From contig NC_135214.1 in the NCBI RefSeq assembly GCF_052324685.1, positions 29,802,206 to 29,866,205 of the forward strand: a stretch of DNA of 64,000 nt. The letters run 5' to 3'. The number at the start of each line of letters is the position of its first letter. Within the stretch, counting starts at the first letter, position 1. The notes under the pieces were generated by a model. It ran no database searches and was not told the DNA's origin. It saw only the letters and a list, made by a program, of their open reading frames with translations. Of the stretch, positions 36,780 through 48,779 are shown one piece after another. This DNA comes from Brachyhypopomus gauderio. Lineage: Eukaryota > Chordata > Actinopteri > Gymnotiformes > Hypopomidae. The position numbers and the translations under genes were made by a program.

Positions 36780-38153
36780 GAATAACCAGCCACTTTCGGA
36801 AGCCGCCAGTCTCCTTTACTTTCTCCTTCGTTCGTGGTCATGTCTCGTGGTAAGTGTTTGTCTGCGTGGTGTTTTGTTTGAAGAGCTTCGCCGTGCTTTT
36901 GTGTTGTGTGTGTGTGTGTGTAGCACGGCGAGGACCAGGGCAGTCTGCCCTGAGACAGCTCTTCATGTCCGTTGTTTGTGTGTCGGAAGAGTTTCGCCGT
37001 GCGTTTGTTTTGTGTGTTGCACGGCGAGGACCAGGGCATCTTCCCTGTATACTCTTCATGTTTTGTGTGGGTGAAGTGTACGTGTGAATGGGCGTGTGGA
37101 CCAGTGTGCGTGCTCGTGGTGTTATATGTTTAGTGTTTCGTGTGTGACGCGGGTGCCGCTCGTCACTGTCGCCTCGCTCCCCTGTCGTCTTGTGTTTTGT
37201 GTGGGGGAGCGACTGCGAACTTGAGCGGCACGTCACAAAATTAAACCGAGCGCGCATGTAAGAGTCCCGTTCGTTCATTGTTTGTACACTGTTTTTTGTT
37301 TGTCTAGTTTTTGCGTGTGTGTTCTCGCGTGCCTGTGATATGTTGTATGTAATTCCACACATGCTCCTCCCCCTTGAGTGTGTGTTGGGGGTGGACCAGT
37401 GATGGTCCCATGCCACGGGGAGTGGCACGGAGGGCGTCGCTCCTGAGGGAGGCCCTGACCAGGAACGTGGGGGGTTCTCCTGAGCAGGTGGAAGTCCCCT
37501 GCTGAGACGGAGACCCCTCCCCCATTGTAGGGGGGATCAGGGTAGTGCGCGTATGTGTTTTGTGTTGGTGTGTGTGTGTGCATTTGTGTTTTATGTGCAG
37601 GTGTTTCTCCCTGGCGGTGGATCGTGGCGTTCCTGGGCCTTGTGGAGGTCTCCACCTGGCAGGAGCCCCCTTATGTTGTGGGGTGACCGGAGCCTGGTCT
37701 TAAAGAGCCCCTCCCTAGAGGGTTGGGGCCCCCGGATGTTTGGGGACCATGGGGCTCCGGTCTGAAGAGCTCCTGCACAAGACGGAGACCCTTCCACGGG
37801 GTCCTGGAGGTGACGTAGCCACGCCCCAGGGAGGTAACCTGCACACACATACACCCCGGACGGACAAGGAGCCGTGGCCCGTCGTCCTCGCACCTGTGGG
37901 GCTATGCGGCTTAATGCCGGTTAGGGCGTGAGGGCCCTGTGACCGACCGGGGCGTGGTTTTGTCTTGTTGACGGCCCAGTCGGTCCAGGGTCCCGCCCAG
38001 GTAGGCGAGCTAACCTGTGTTTGTGTTTTGTGTTTCAGCTCCGGGACTACAGGGGGTGTGTCCCTTGTCCCTGCCTGCCTGCCCCTTTGTTTTGTGTGCT
38101 GCTGCTGTAGGCCGCACAGCCGGTGGAGGGGAGTGCGGCTTGGAGGGGGGATC

Positions 38154-38449
38154 TGTCACGGTACGGCGGCCCCCTACTGGTCGCCCCCGTCTACAGCAGC
38201 AGCTTGTCCTGTGGGTGTGGTGTTGTGTTCGTCCCTCAGGTGGGCGGAGCCCACGATCCGTCTCACCTGAGGGTCGTTTGTTCGTCTATATATGTCTTGT
38301 CTTTGTACCAGTTGACTGCTGGTTATTATATCCTTAATTCGGATCAGTTCACGGGTTTTGGTTTGCGCACTTTACATATTAAACCATCCTATTTCCCTGA
38401 GACTTGGCGTGATCGCTTCCATTTATTTTCGCTCACCCTGCCCGTCACA
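38154..38449 (+). repeat. 3' LTR of the non-autonomous element
   Basis: 296 bp copy of the 5' LTR, followed by the target duplication GTTCC. Confidence 0.92.
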
Positions 38450-38815
38450 GTTCCCAGAGTTCAGATCATATTGGCCTTCCAGACTCCCTTTGTCCAGGTG
38501 TCAGGTATGACGACAAAGTGGCCAACCAGTTACATTAACCATTTAATCAATTATAAGACATTACAAAATCCAGAATTTTGATTTGGATTTGAGGTCCAAA
38601 TTTGAATGCCACTGCACTGTTACTTTCTTGGTTCATGTTTAAGATGGACTAAAGACTGGACTCATCTTATAAGCCGAACTCAGGCTAGTGTGTGACTGGA
38701 CTTAATCCACTTAACCTATAGTGTGATTTTACAGTTCAATTCTGAGTGATATAATATGTTTAAAGCCTTGGTCAACACAAGTGCATGGTAATTGTAGTAA
38801 TGTATTCATTAATTA

Positions 38816-38820
<5 letters not shown>

Positions 38821-38850
<30 letters not shown>
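38821..38850. repeat. (GT)15 microsatellite
   Basis: Pure GT run, 370 bp downstream of the LTR element. Confidence 0.95.
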
Positions 38851-38852
<2 letters not shown>

Positions 38853-39712
38853 TGCATGTGCGTGTGTGCTTTAGTGTTTCTGTGTGTTTTTCATTACTTA
38901 GGTAGAATTGCCTTCTCCATACCTACTGCAAAATGGAAGACACGTCAGTTTAGATTCACAGATTGAGCCTGTATCATTGTTCTGTATACACTAGCACCTC
39001 ACAGTGGGCACATGTTAACCCGTTGACATGAGGTTCTGAAACCCCCACAACTCTCTAACACAGACAGTGATAGTCCTGTGTCCCAGTGCACACTTATTGT
39101 TATATTGTGAGTTCAGAATGCATGAAGGACTTTTTTATTACTCTCACCAAAACACTCAGTGAACACACTCTACTCATTTAATATATTGATTAATTTTAGG
39201 GCAATATGCTGAAACTCAAGATCCATGCTTCATATTATGCATGTCAGCTTTTGCTCTGCTCCAGTTCCAACATAAGGCCACATTTAAGCTCTTGATGGTC
39301 TGAGCAGTTTGTGATTCATCATAGTGAAAACTAAATTTTGCTCCTATGAAACTGTTTATCTTAGCACATTTGGCAGGGCATGAACACATGCACATGTTTT
39401 TCACAGAAATCAGAATGCAACGATGAACATACAAGGCATATGCGGTGTTAGGCAGTTGACATTTGCCAACCACAAAAATAAGTGATCTGAACAAAACAGG
39501 CCGTCAGCGTGAAGAGGCGCGTCATCATTCGCACCGTGAGGACAGTCCCACAGGTAATTTTTTTGGAAGGTTTTTGTTACCTTCCCCTTGCGGTTTATTA
39601 AGTTCTGCTTGTGAATTAGTAGAAAAAAAAATTAATGTGATGGGCAAAATGAAAAAAACATTTAAATGACATATACTTCAATAAAGACACTGTTGACCGC
39701 AATAGTGACAGT

Positions 39713-40027
39713 TGTAACAGTGTGTGGAAAGTGAGGTGCTGAGCAGAAAGCACATAACTGTAACTTTTATTAATGACAATGTGATAATCGAGGCGCACAT
39801 ACGGGACCAAAGTCAGACAACGACTGACCAAGAACACAGACAACACGCACACTTAAATACACAGACGATAACATCGCACATAAAGATAGTGAGAAAAGAG
39901 ACAGGTAATACGGATAACACAGACAAACACACATTCTAAGAAACACACACGGATGTAAACACATGTAGACACAAACAAGCGTATACACCAGTGAGCCCCG
40001 GGGAGGAGTCAGGGGTGGACCGTGACA
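39713..40027 (-). mobile_element. Possible solo LTR, old
   Basis: On the minus strand the segment starts TGTCACGGTCCACCC, shares the TGTCACGG opening with the LTR at 36484, has AATAAA (TTAATAAAAG) towards its end and closes CACTGTTACA. About 315 bp. No matching target duplication is seen, so the ends or the class may be wrong. Confidence 0.4.
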
Positions 40028-40667
40028 GCTGTGGTGCTTTTGATCACAATTGTTAAGAATGAGCTGTAAACAATGCACAGTGAAACACAATAACATATAA
40101 TAATTGTAATTTTGACCTAAGCCCTGATTCACACACTCACGCACATGAGCTTTGTTGCAAATTCTGTCCCTGTAGCCAGGGTTATATTGTGGGCCATCTA
40201 GTTTCAGTGACAACGGCACCACAGAAAAATTTCAAATCAGCTGAATCTCATATATATGGCACACCTACAAAGAGAATTACTGAGTCATAGAAGCAATTAT
40301 GCAAAGCATGGGTGAATCACTATATTCAGAAGTATTTTCATATAGTAGCTCAGGATATGTGTAAAAATAGACCAGATATGAAGGGAGATAAACAGAGAGA
40401 CAGGTAGACAGATAATAGACGCTTCTATTTTTTCAAAATCTTTCCTGTCATTTGTTTAAAAGTTTTATGCATTGGAGTTGGAAAAAAAACAAAGGTCATG
40501 GAATAAAATACAAGTGATAGCATCACAACAGTGAATGATAACATCATTTATTGAATAACCATTAAAAACATCTGAAGTGTCCAAAATGGTACCATATTCA
40601 CTATATAGTGTGCTACTTTGAGATGCAGCCATCTTGTAGTGGGTTCACATGTGCAGCATTAGAGGCC

Positions 40668-40871
40668 CAGTGGCAGAGCCAAAGGGGGGGCAGAGGTGAC
40701 AATTGCCACCCCCAACAGAGCCCTTGCCACCCCTACTGCCACCCCACTGGAAATGGTAATTTTAAGAGAAATATTTATTTCCTTTTGTTCATCATTTGTA
40801 TATGGACCCCTCTGATAAAGTCTTACACACCCTTTGGCCACCCCTTGAAAAAAAGTCTAGCTCCACCACTG
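40668..40871. mobile_element. hAT-type MITE, 204 bp, with 8-bp target duplication
   Basis: Ends are inverted: CAGTGGCAGAGCC at the left and AGCTCCACCACTG at the right (13 bp, three mismatches). Both sides are flanked by the exact 8-mer TAGAGGCC (40660-40667 and 40872-40879). An 8-bp duplication with CAGTGG-type ends is the hallmark of hAT transposons. No transposase is present, so it is non-autonomous. Confidence 0.88.
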
Positions 40872-43123
40872 TAGAGGCCCTATAACAATCCCACTGCACT
40901 ACAATATGTACCACGTACAGCTAGCATGGAAGTTTATCAATACACCATGTTATTTGGTTTGAAAATTTGTGTCCAGATTCTCTGAGGAAGAATGAGGAAT
41001 GATAGACCTCACAGGATTGTTACAAATGTCAATCGCCATAACTGAAAACATGCTTTCTGTTTTTCAAAGTTCATTCTGTAATTACATACATATTTCTCAT
41101 TAACAATATTTGATAACTTAAGATCTAACTAATTGTATATTAAAATCTTTTTTTATTAATCTAAACAGCTAGCTATGAAGCCAGTTTTTCGTTATCTCAA
41201 AGACTGATGAAGACGTGACGAGCTTACTCCACCTGTGAACATAAAAGGAGGATCAAAGTTGCACCAGACTCAACAAGAGTGATTGCTTTAATCAAACCAT
41301 ATGAGCAGATCCTTACACTGGATCATATTAAAAAAAGGTTTGTTTATGGTTCACTACATGTAAAATAAATGTAAAAGAATTGGAAATATGATTTTTTAAA
41401 GCAATGATTTTGAATCACCTTTGCTGGAGTTTCTACAAAAACTATGAGAATTTTGTAGAACTGTAGAAATTTGGCATTTTTGGCCAGCAATTTTTGATAC
41501 TTTTGTAGACATGAATTCAAAGAAACATAAACGCACATGTGCTTTAATAGAATCAAACAAAGTCATACATTAAATAATTTGAGCAGATTTTTTTTTGTGC
41601 TTTTACAGTGTAATGATAGGCTTTATCTTTTATATTCTGATCATTATTCATGTCATCATTATTGCATCATGATTTGTAACCCAACCAGAAAGTTTCAGTG
41701 TGTCAACTGTCTTGCTAATTTCCTTTTTGTCTAGCATTTTCCGTGTATAAATAAGATCAGACAATGCTACATGATTTTCTAAGTGTAAGAAGACAACTTC
41801 AGGTGAGCCTCACCATGAATAAGCTATATTTTTCACTGCTGCATCCTTGGACAAGTATATTTGCTTACTAAGAAAAGTAATATAGTATATATAATAATAT
41901 GTATAATAATACATAATTTTATATATATAAGTATGTATATATATAATATAATTTAATATTATATACATATATATATATAATATAATATAATTTATTATAA
42001 TGAATATATGTATATATACACTTTTTCAAAATGCAAAACAAAAAATCGGTTCAAAAGTCAAAATAGCTAAATCAGTAGTGAGGTGAAAGAAGCTGAATTT
42101 AATTATATTGAACGATCCACCATCCCTTGCTGATCATGTATAAAACGTATTAATGTGTCTTTAATGTATGACTTTTTGGAATATACACACTCTCCCAGAC
42201 GAGGGCTCAGCATGCACATGTTGGGATGTCTTTGAGATGGTTGGAAGAACATCCCAAGAACATCCCAAGAACTTCCCAAGTAGCTGCCAGCCTTGAGGAA
42301 ATATCAACTATTAGCTATCAACACATTATAGCTACCGTCACACACCCTAAATTTGATTTAATACATTTTTAGGTCACTGCATAGTTTCATGTATCCTTCC
42401 ATAGTTTCAAAATCTTTACTTCAAAGAGTACAAAATAGAAAATGTAAAGAAAGAGTAGGTGTATAAACTTCTATTAGACTTTTCACTAACAAAATATTAG
42501 CACAATCGCAATTGTGATAATATCAAATAGAATGTAAGGAGTCTGCTTCAATATGATTGCAAATATTTTTTTCATTACGCAAAGGATTCTGCGTGGCGTT
42601 GCTGTTTAACCAAGTATTCACTGCAGATTGCCTTTTTGTTTTTCCTCGAGTCGTTCCTCACCACGCAAAGCACTCTCACAACTTCAGTTCATCTAGGAGT
42701 GCACAGGTATACAAGAGATGGAAGACGAGGGTCTTTTCAAGTCGTGCATTTAGTTTTTTTTCCAAAAAGATAAAGTGCCACTTTCTCATGCAACCTACTG
42801 ATTACAGCTTTCAAAATGGAGATGTAGTACGTTGGATGGCAAAAAAGTCCGTTTGTATCTATTTTTTCTTCATTCTTGTCAACCAGAACAACACAGGAAG
42901 AGAACAGGAGGTGCACAAAGTCCAAAGCAAAGGTCATCTTTTCCTGAACAGGTAATTGTTTTCCTAGTCAGTTATTGCTGAATGTCATCTTAAAAATGCC
43001 AAAATGCAATGTAGTGAATATATGTTCTCAATCATAAATATTGTTTTGACTTGCTGAGTATGTGTGTTTGTGTGTGTGTATGCGGAATTCATGCATGCAC
43101 ACCTATAAGTGCGCATGAGTGTA

Positions 43124-43128
<5 letters not shown>

Positions 43129-43162
<34 letters not shown>
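43129..43162. repeat. (GT)17 microsatellite
   Basis: Pure GT run within GT/ATGT-rich flanks. Confidence 0.95.
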
Positions 43163-43165
<3 letters not shown>

Positions 43166-44461
43166 GGTGAGTGTGTATGCATGCATAAGCTCTGTTTTTT
43201 ATTTTTATATGTTTTTAGGGGATGGGTGGGAGGTGTACCCTTTTCAGATCTAAAAATAAGTCTGGCTTCATGAAACAAGAAGGCAAAACTATTTCTGTGC
43301 ACTTTGATATGTGCAAATATATTTGCTCTTTTTGCATTTTTGTTATCTACTAACATTGAAATGAATGTCTGCTTTTTGTCATTTCTATACCAGTGAACAG
43401 ACATTCTATTATTCTTTTTTTAGTTATAAAAGAATTATCTTCAGTTTAAATAGTTACAATTTCAGATTCACTTTTTTTATATATATTTTATTTATTTATA
43501 TATATATATATAAATAATTTGCACACTGGGTGTTTTGATGAAAATAACTACAATGCATGTGCAGGTGGAATCACTAAATGGTGCGTATAGTCATAACGTT
43601 TGTGTGTATAGTCATAGCTATTGTGTGTTGTATCATAACTTTTAGGTGTTATGTCACAGTTATTTTTCATGTTGCGTATGCCTTAGTGTGCATTGCTCTG
43701 AAAATGAAAAACACCTAAAAATAGTTATTTTCACCACAGTTATCTTGTGTCTATAAACAATATGTGATCGACTATTTGGTAGAAACTGATTCTAGAATGG
43801 ACTTTTACCACTTTCGGGCTGCTCACTGAATGACTTTGTAAGAGAGTCGTGTATAATAACGAAACGTTCCATGGTGTGAAGAAAAAAGAGAATTGACCTT
43901 GGCAGATGAGTAATTTTCCATCACTGAAGATGATCTTCAAAACAGCTCAGAGCAATTTGTTTATATACAAACCCATATCATTATTTATTTATTTGTTTAC
44001 TTATTTGTTTGCTTTTGTCCATGCAGCAATAATTCTTGCCTGACCTAGTCTTGTATACTGTAGACAGAAGCAGATAGAATAGAATATGAATAAACTTTTG
44101 TGATGGATATTGTTGCTAATGTTGCTGGACTTTTCCAAAACATTAATAATTGTATTGCAGCTGTCTTTTGCAATTAGATATTGTACTTGTTTTATACTTT
44201 ACTTTTATACTTTTTTATTTCATTATTTTATTGTATATTTGTTTGAACAATTGACATGTTCAGTAAGAATATGCTACATTTAACCATTTATTTTGAATCC
44301 TGTAATGTCTTTTACGCCATTATAATATCAAGAACCACAAAGATTGCAAACTTTCTCTTTCTGTTACCCATAATCCCATTTCCCCTTCCTGGGTGTCTTT
44401 TCTTGTGCATGTTTTTGCAAAATGCAAAATGAGTGTATATGCATTTGTGTGTGTTTGTGTG

Positions 44462-44462
<1 letters not shown>

Positions 44463-44522
<60 letters not shown>

Positions 44523-44552
44523 TGTGTGCACGTGGGTGTGTGTGTGTGTGTA

Positions 44553-44593
<41 letters not shown>

Positions 44594-44605
44594 CAGACAT
44601 ACAGG

Positions 44606-44658
<53 letters not shown>
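44463..44658. repeat. Compound (GT)n-(GA)n tract upstream of foxp3
   Basis: GT run to about 44521, mixed GT/TATGTG to 44560, then two GA runs to 44658 split by a short spacer. It combines Z-DNA-prone and triplex-prone DNA about 0.6 kb upstream of the first foxp3 coding exon. Confidence 0.95.
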
Positions 44659-44660
<2 letters not shown>

Positions 44661-45275
44661 TGCGCGAGAGCATGTATGCATGTGGTGTGTATGTGTGGTT
44701 TCCTGAGAGATAGGAGAAGATGATGTACGTCAGAGAGTGAAGAATATGTACTTCTCCACCAAATGTAACAATGTGGGAGCGAGCGTGCGAAGGCTCTCCA
44801 GCCTCAATCACTACCTGCACACTGCTGCGTGGCCTCTATCTCCTGTAGTATCAGCTTTGCAGCATGGTGGGGGAGTATGGCCTCCACCACTACTATGGCA
44901 GTCTCACTGCATGTTGCATCTTGCCATCTGCATCACCCATCCTGTTTCGTTTGTCCTCATGATAATAATGAAGTGAAGGGAGAAACCCTGAAGGTGCTGT
45001 GGTTGTCTTGAGAGAAAACCATTTACATTTTTGCCCCAGTTGTCTTCTTTTGAGGATTTTTGAATATGCTCTAGTGAACAAGTGAACAGAAAAAACAGAA
45101 GCCTTTTCTCTGAAGTACAAAGGCGAAGCAACAGTTTCTCTACTGCCTACGCTAATGAATATCACAGTATTAATTGAATGCCTGATCTCTCTCTCTGACT
45201 TCTGTTTAAATATAGGACTGAAATAATGACCACATAACGAGTGCCTGATTTCATTTCAGAGTTTTGACATCAAGC

Positions 45276-47551
45276 ATGCCTCAGCTCAAGAGGGAGAGTG
45301 ACTGGGCGAGGCGTGGACGTGATGGAGAGGGATCTCCAGGACTGAAAGAAGAGCCAGATGATGAGTTTAACCAGCTGAAAGAGCCTGCTTCACTCCAGCC
45401 TGAAGAGCACCTATCCTCTCAGGTTCTCGAAAGCTAAACTCCACAGAACAGTTTACATCACATAACGGTTCTCCTCTAAAACATTTCAAAGACTTTTATT
45501 ATTCTTAAATTACATTTTTTTATTCTCTTTTTATTTCTCATGCAAATGTATTATTGTTTTTCAGTGAAAAAAATGTTTTTGAGATGTTTTTTCCTGCCAG
45601 AAGCAGCATTAAGGGAGTATCAGTCCTATGCAAATGTAAAATGTGTGTGTGACTATGTGTGTGTGTGTCTGCATGTATGTCTGTGTGCAGAATGCTGTTG
45701 AGGCAGCGCCTGTACACTTTCAGCTACCGTTTCACATGGCTCAGCTAAGCCAGAACCGACCATCTGTGCTGCGCTCCACCTCTCTGCTACCTCTGGGTTT
45801 GTACCGCGGCAAGAAGGCGTTCAATCCTGCACATTTAAGCTGGGTTTGAGACTCAGAAACTGTTTGCCTGCATGCCAGACGAAAGACTTATTGACCCCAT
45901 TCAGTAAAATGTGGTTCCTTATTACTGAGTGGAAAATATGCATGCTGGAGAAATTCAAATCATGAGTTATTAAAATTATTTAGATCTGTAAATTATTGTA
46001 GTGTTTGTGTGTTTGACTTAAAAGTCAGGCAAGATGAGCAAAAGTATAGCCATAAGTCTTTTGTGTCTTGGTGTTATACTCTTGGTGTTATACTCTCTTT
46101 AGGACATGTCAGTGTCGCTCAGCCCTCACCAGACAAGCGTGAACCAGCGGCTGTGGGCAGGGGAAAGGACACAAGCTCAAGTCGAGTTCTGGCATTCACC
46201 AGTCAACACAAGACCCCTTGCACTCAGCCAACCAGGTGAGAGCCTACACTGTTCACCTGGGCAAACAGAATTTAAAGCCTTTGAGATTACTAAGCCATGT
46301 ATGGGATCAGTTCATTTCCAATTGCACCAGTACATAAGCAGAATTCCCTTGAAAGGTCTGGATGGATTTTTTTTTCTTTCTTGGAATCTGGTTTGGAATT
46401 TCGAACCTCATTATCCAATCCAAGATTTATAGCAGTGAAGTGGTCCAGACCATATAAATAGAAAAGTATATATTACAGATAGAACACTGTCGTTTACCTT
46501 TCACAGCCTTCTCCAGTCAGAGGTGTTACGATCGCTGTTCATCAATGGACGATGTTGCTGGCCTAGCTGTGACCAAGCCTGTGAGGAGGACACTGTCTTT
46601 TTAGAGTGAGTCTTTTAATAAAATACACAAAATATCTGACCGTCCTTTGAAACAGCCTCTGTGAGTGAAATTGTTTTGTCTTTGAGGACATGTTTTTTAT
46701 GTCTAGACACTTGAGTCATGGGCACGGCTGTGGAGAAAGAACTATAGCGCAGTGTAAGGTACAGCAAGAAAGAGTGCAGCACATGGAGGATCAGGTATGG
46801 TGAGCAGGACCACTTGTGAGAACATCTAACAGTATTCAGTACAAAAACGACTTTTAGCAGAATCCTGTCAGGTTTGCTTAAAGCAGCCTTTCAGATCATA
46901 TTCATAGCTAGTTGTCAATCAGCTCATCTGTTATATTGATCTTATTTTATCTCTATGTATTTATGTATTGCTATTTGATCCTTGTTTTCACCCTTGACTC
47001 TATGCGGCCATGAAACTGATTCTACGGCCTCAAGCTCATTAAAGAGAGACAGAAGCTCCATGCCATGCGGCTTCACTTAAGAGCGTCTGAACATCCACCC
47101 GCACAGCTAGTAAGAGGGAACACCATTCTCACTGCTGATCACCATCTCATTCTCACTCTTATTCACACTGCGGAGACCTTACGCACAGGCCGTTCATTCT
47201 TCCACTATCCAAAATACCATTAAAACTGAAAATCTGTGTAGTCTAAATTCCTGTGAGTTGCAAATCTGACTTGTGGTTGCTTTTTTTTTTTTTTTTTTTT
47301 TTACATTTTTTTTAACCACTCCAACTTTTTTTGCCGTGTGGTTCTCTGTCAGAGAGCAGGCCGGAGCTGGCCCAAGGCACTGGCACCGAGCGCACCTCCA
47401 ATCGAGGAGCCAGATGGAGGGCCCGGATGGGCCAGCGTGGTAGCAGGGCATCAGAAATACTGGCCCTCACCAAGCCCACACTTACCGTCAGGTAACACCT
47501 ACACACCCACTGGCCTTCCCAAGCCTGTCAGGTTGGATAGAGCATATGCAT

Positions 47552-47603
<52 letters not shown>

Positions 47604-48779
47604 GAGGAGGATCAGAGGTTAACATAAGCCATGTAGCAGCACTACAAAACTCATATGTTCATTCATAGACAGATAGATTTTCATTTCATTGCCAAGACCT
47701 CTGTAATATCTGTAACCATATGTTATGCCAAAAATAATTTCCTCCACTTCATGATAGATTTTGTCAGCAGTATGGAGTGTTACAAATATGTCAACATCAG
47801 ACCACCATACACATATGCCTTTCTTATCAGATGGGTAAGTAAACATTTAAACAGTAAACATAAAAATTTCTGCAAGTGACACATGCCTTGTACCATTGGT
47901 ATCTTATTATATTATTATTTTCATGGAAATATTTTCCCCATTAGTCAATTTTGGAGGCACCAGACAAGCAGCGGGCTCTGAATGAGATCTACAACTGGTT
48001 CATCCAAATGTTTTATTACTTCCGTCACAACACTCCGACGTGGAAGGTAGTAGCTCGCCACTCTTCAGTGGAACCGGAATCACAACATCTTTAAATATGT
48101 GAATTGTTAAAAGAAAAAAAAAGCATTTGAACTGCGTGGATTGTTGTTTCATGATTTGTACGCTGAAGTATTGGATCGGTGTTGAATATAAATCCTACTG
48201 CACATTCTCCTCCTGACCTGTGCCAGAATTTGGAAACTGTTCATTTATGTCCACTAGATGGCAGTGTCGATATTATTAAATTGTATATTAATATTTACGC
48301 AGCTCGTTTTCTCTGCCTTTGTTTGCTTAACAATCATACTACTTGACGACAAATGTGTTGAACCAGTACTTATTTTTGTAAGCAGAATGCAGTGCGCCAC
48401 AACCTCAGCCTCCATAAGTGCTTTGTGCGCGTGGATGGTCGCAAAGGGGCTGTGTGGACTGTGGATGAAAGAGAGTTTCAAAAAAGAAAGGGTCAAAAGT
48501 TTAACAGGTAACGTAGATCCTCTGTGATCAATTCCATACTTGATTGATGTGTAAAGGATTTGCTGCGGAAATAATCACTGGTTCATTTGAAAACTATTTG
48601 ATTTTCTTCGCTAAGTTAGACGATTTTCTGTATTGAACTAGCAAGTGACCATTCTCTGATCTTCATCTAGAAACGTACTGCATTTTGACGAGTTCAAACT
48701 GAATGTGATTTTTTTTTCTTTTAGGGACAGTACTTTGAAATGGCTGGCCTGTTTCTCCCACCCCTCTCAAGTGCCCTAA
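45276..48779 (+). CDS. foxp3: Forkhead box P3 transcription factor (11 coding exons)
   Basis: Lineage factor of regulatory T cells in vertebrates. Exons: 45276-45422, 45691-45796, 46103-46235, 46507-46605, 46707-46794, 47035-47109, 47353-47491, 47758-47834, 47945-48046, 48386-48507, 48725-48779; phases close to 380 aa (human 431). The acceptor before the ATG exon ends at 45259. The zinc finger has C145, C150, H163 and H168 ([19 protein letters not shown]). A leucine-zipper-like coiled coil spans about 173-213 ([28 protein letters not shown]). The forkhead (about 271-355) has [33 protein letters not shown], the recognition helix [16 protein letters not shown] and [11 protein letters not shown]. 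The phrase before it, [13 protein letters not shown], parallels human EFLHNMDYFKFHN and supports FOXP3 over FOXP1/2/4. The N-terminal 130 residues are poorly conserved. Copy a or b is not decided. Confidence 0.93.
47556..47596. repeat. (CA)20 microsatellite in foxp3 intron 7
   Basis: Pure CA run about 65 bp downstream of the foxp3 exon 7 donor. Confidence 0.95.

Larger units (their letters stand above)
36484..38449 (+). mobile_element. Young non-autonomous LTR retrotransposon (TRIM/LARD-like)
   Basis: Two direct repeats of 296 bp (36484-36779 and 38154-38449) start TGTCACGG and end CGTCACA, bounding 1374 bp of internal DNA. A 5-bp target duplication GTTCC flanks the unit (36479-36483 and 38450-38454). 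A purine-rich tract (GGAGGGGGGAT) directly precedes the 3' repeat, as a plus-strand priming tract should, which gives the + orientation. No obvious tRNA primer site is seen after the 5' repeat. The internal part is GC-rich and has no gag, protease, RT or integrase motif, so it depends on another element's proteins. The two LTRs are almost identical, so the insertion is recent. The unit looks whole as LTR-leader-LTR. The lineage (gypsy-like by LTR form) is a guess. Confidence 0.9.
38455..45259. other. Spacer upstream of foxp3, no coding exon recognised
   Basis: Holds a GT microsatellite (38821-38850), a possible solo LTR, a hAT MITE, an AT-rich block (about 41.87-42.02 kb), further GT and GT/GA tracts, and short imperfect tandem repeats near 42.24-42.28 and 43.58-43.65 kb. 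Non-coding foxp3 exons and enhancers are expected within the last few kb but cannot be placed by eye. Confidence 0.5.

Noticed and set aside
36838-37428. Open frame of 196 codons on the minus strand inside the LTR element
   Set aside because: It comes from GT/CA-rich and hairpin DNA. No domain, and antisense to the element.
44320-44820. Long open frames across GT/GA repeats (also 16.0, 31.7, 33.9, 43.1 and 61.6 kb)
   Set aside because: Dinucleotide repeats stay open by composition; they are not genes.
46106-46432. Alternative foxp3 exon frame giving [12 protein letters not shown]
   Set aside because: It looks a little like human MISLTP, but its phase does not join the zinc-finger exon, while the other frame joins cleanly on both sides using consensus sites.
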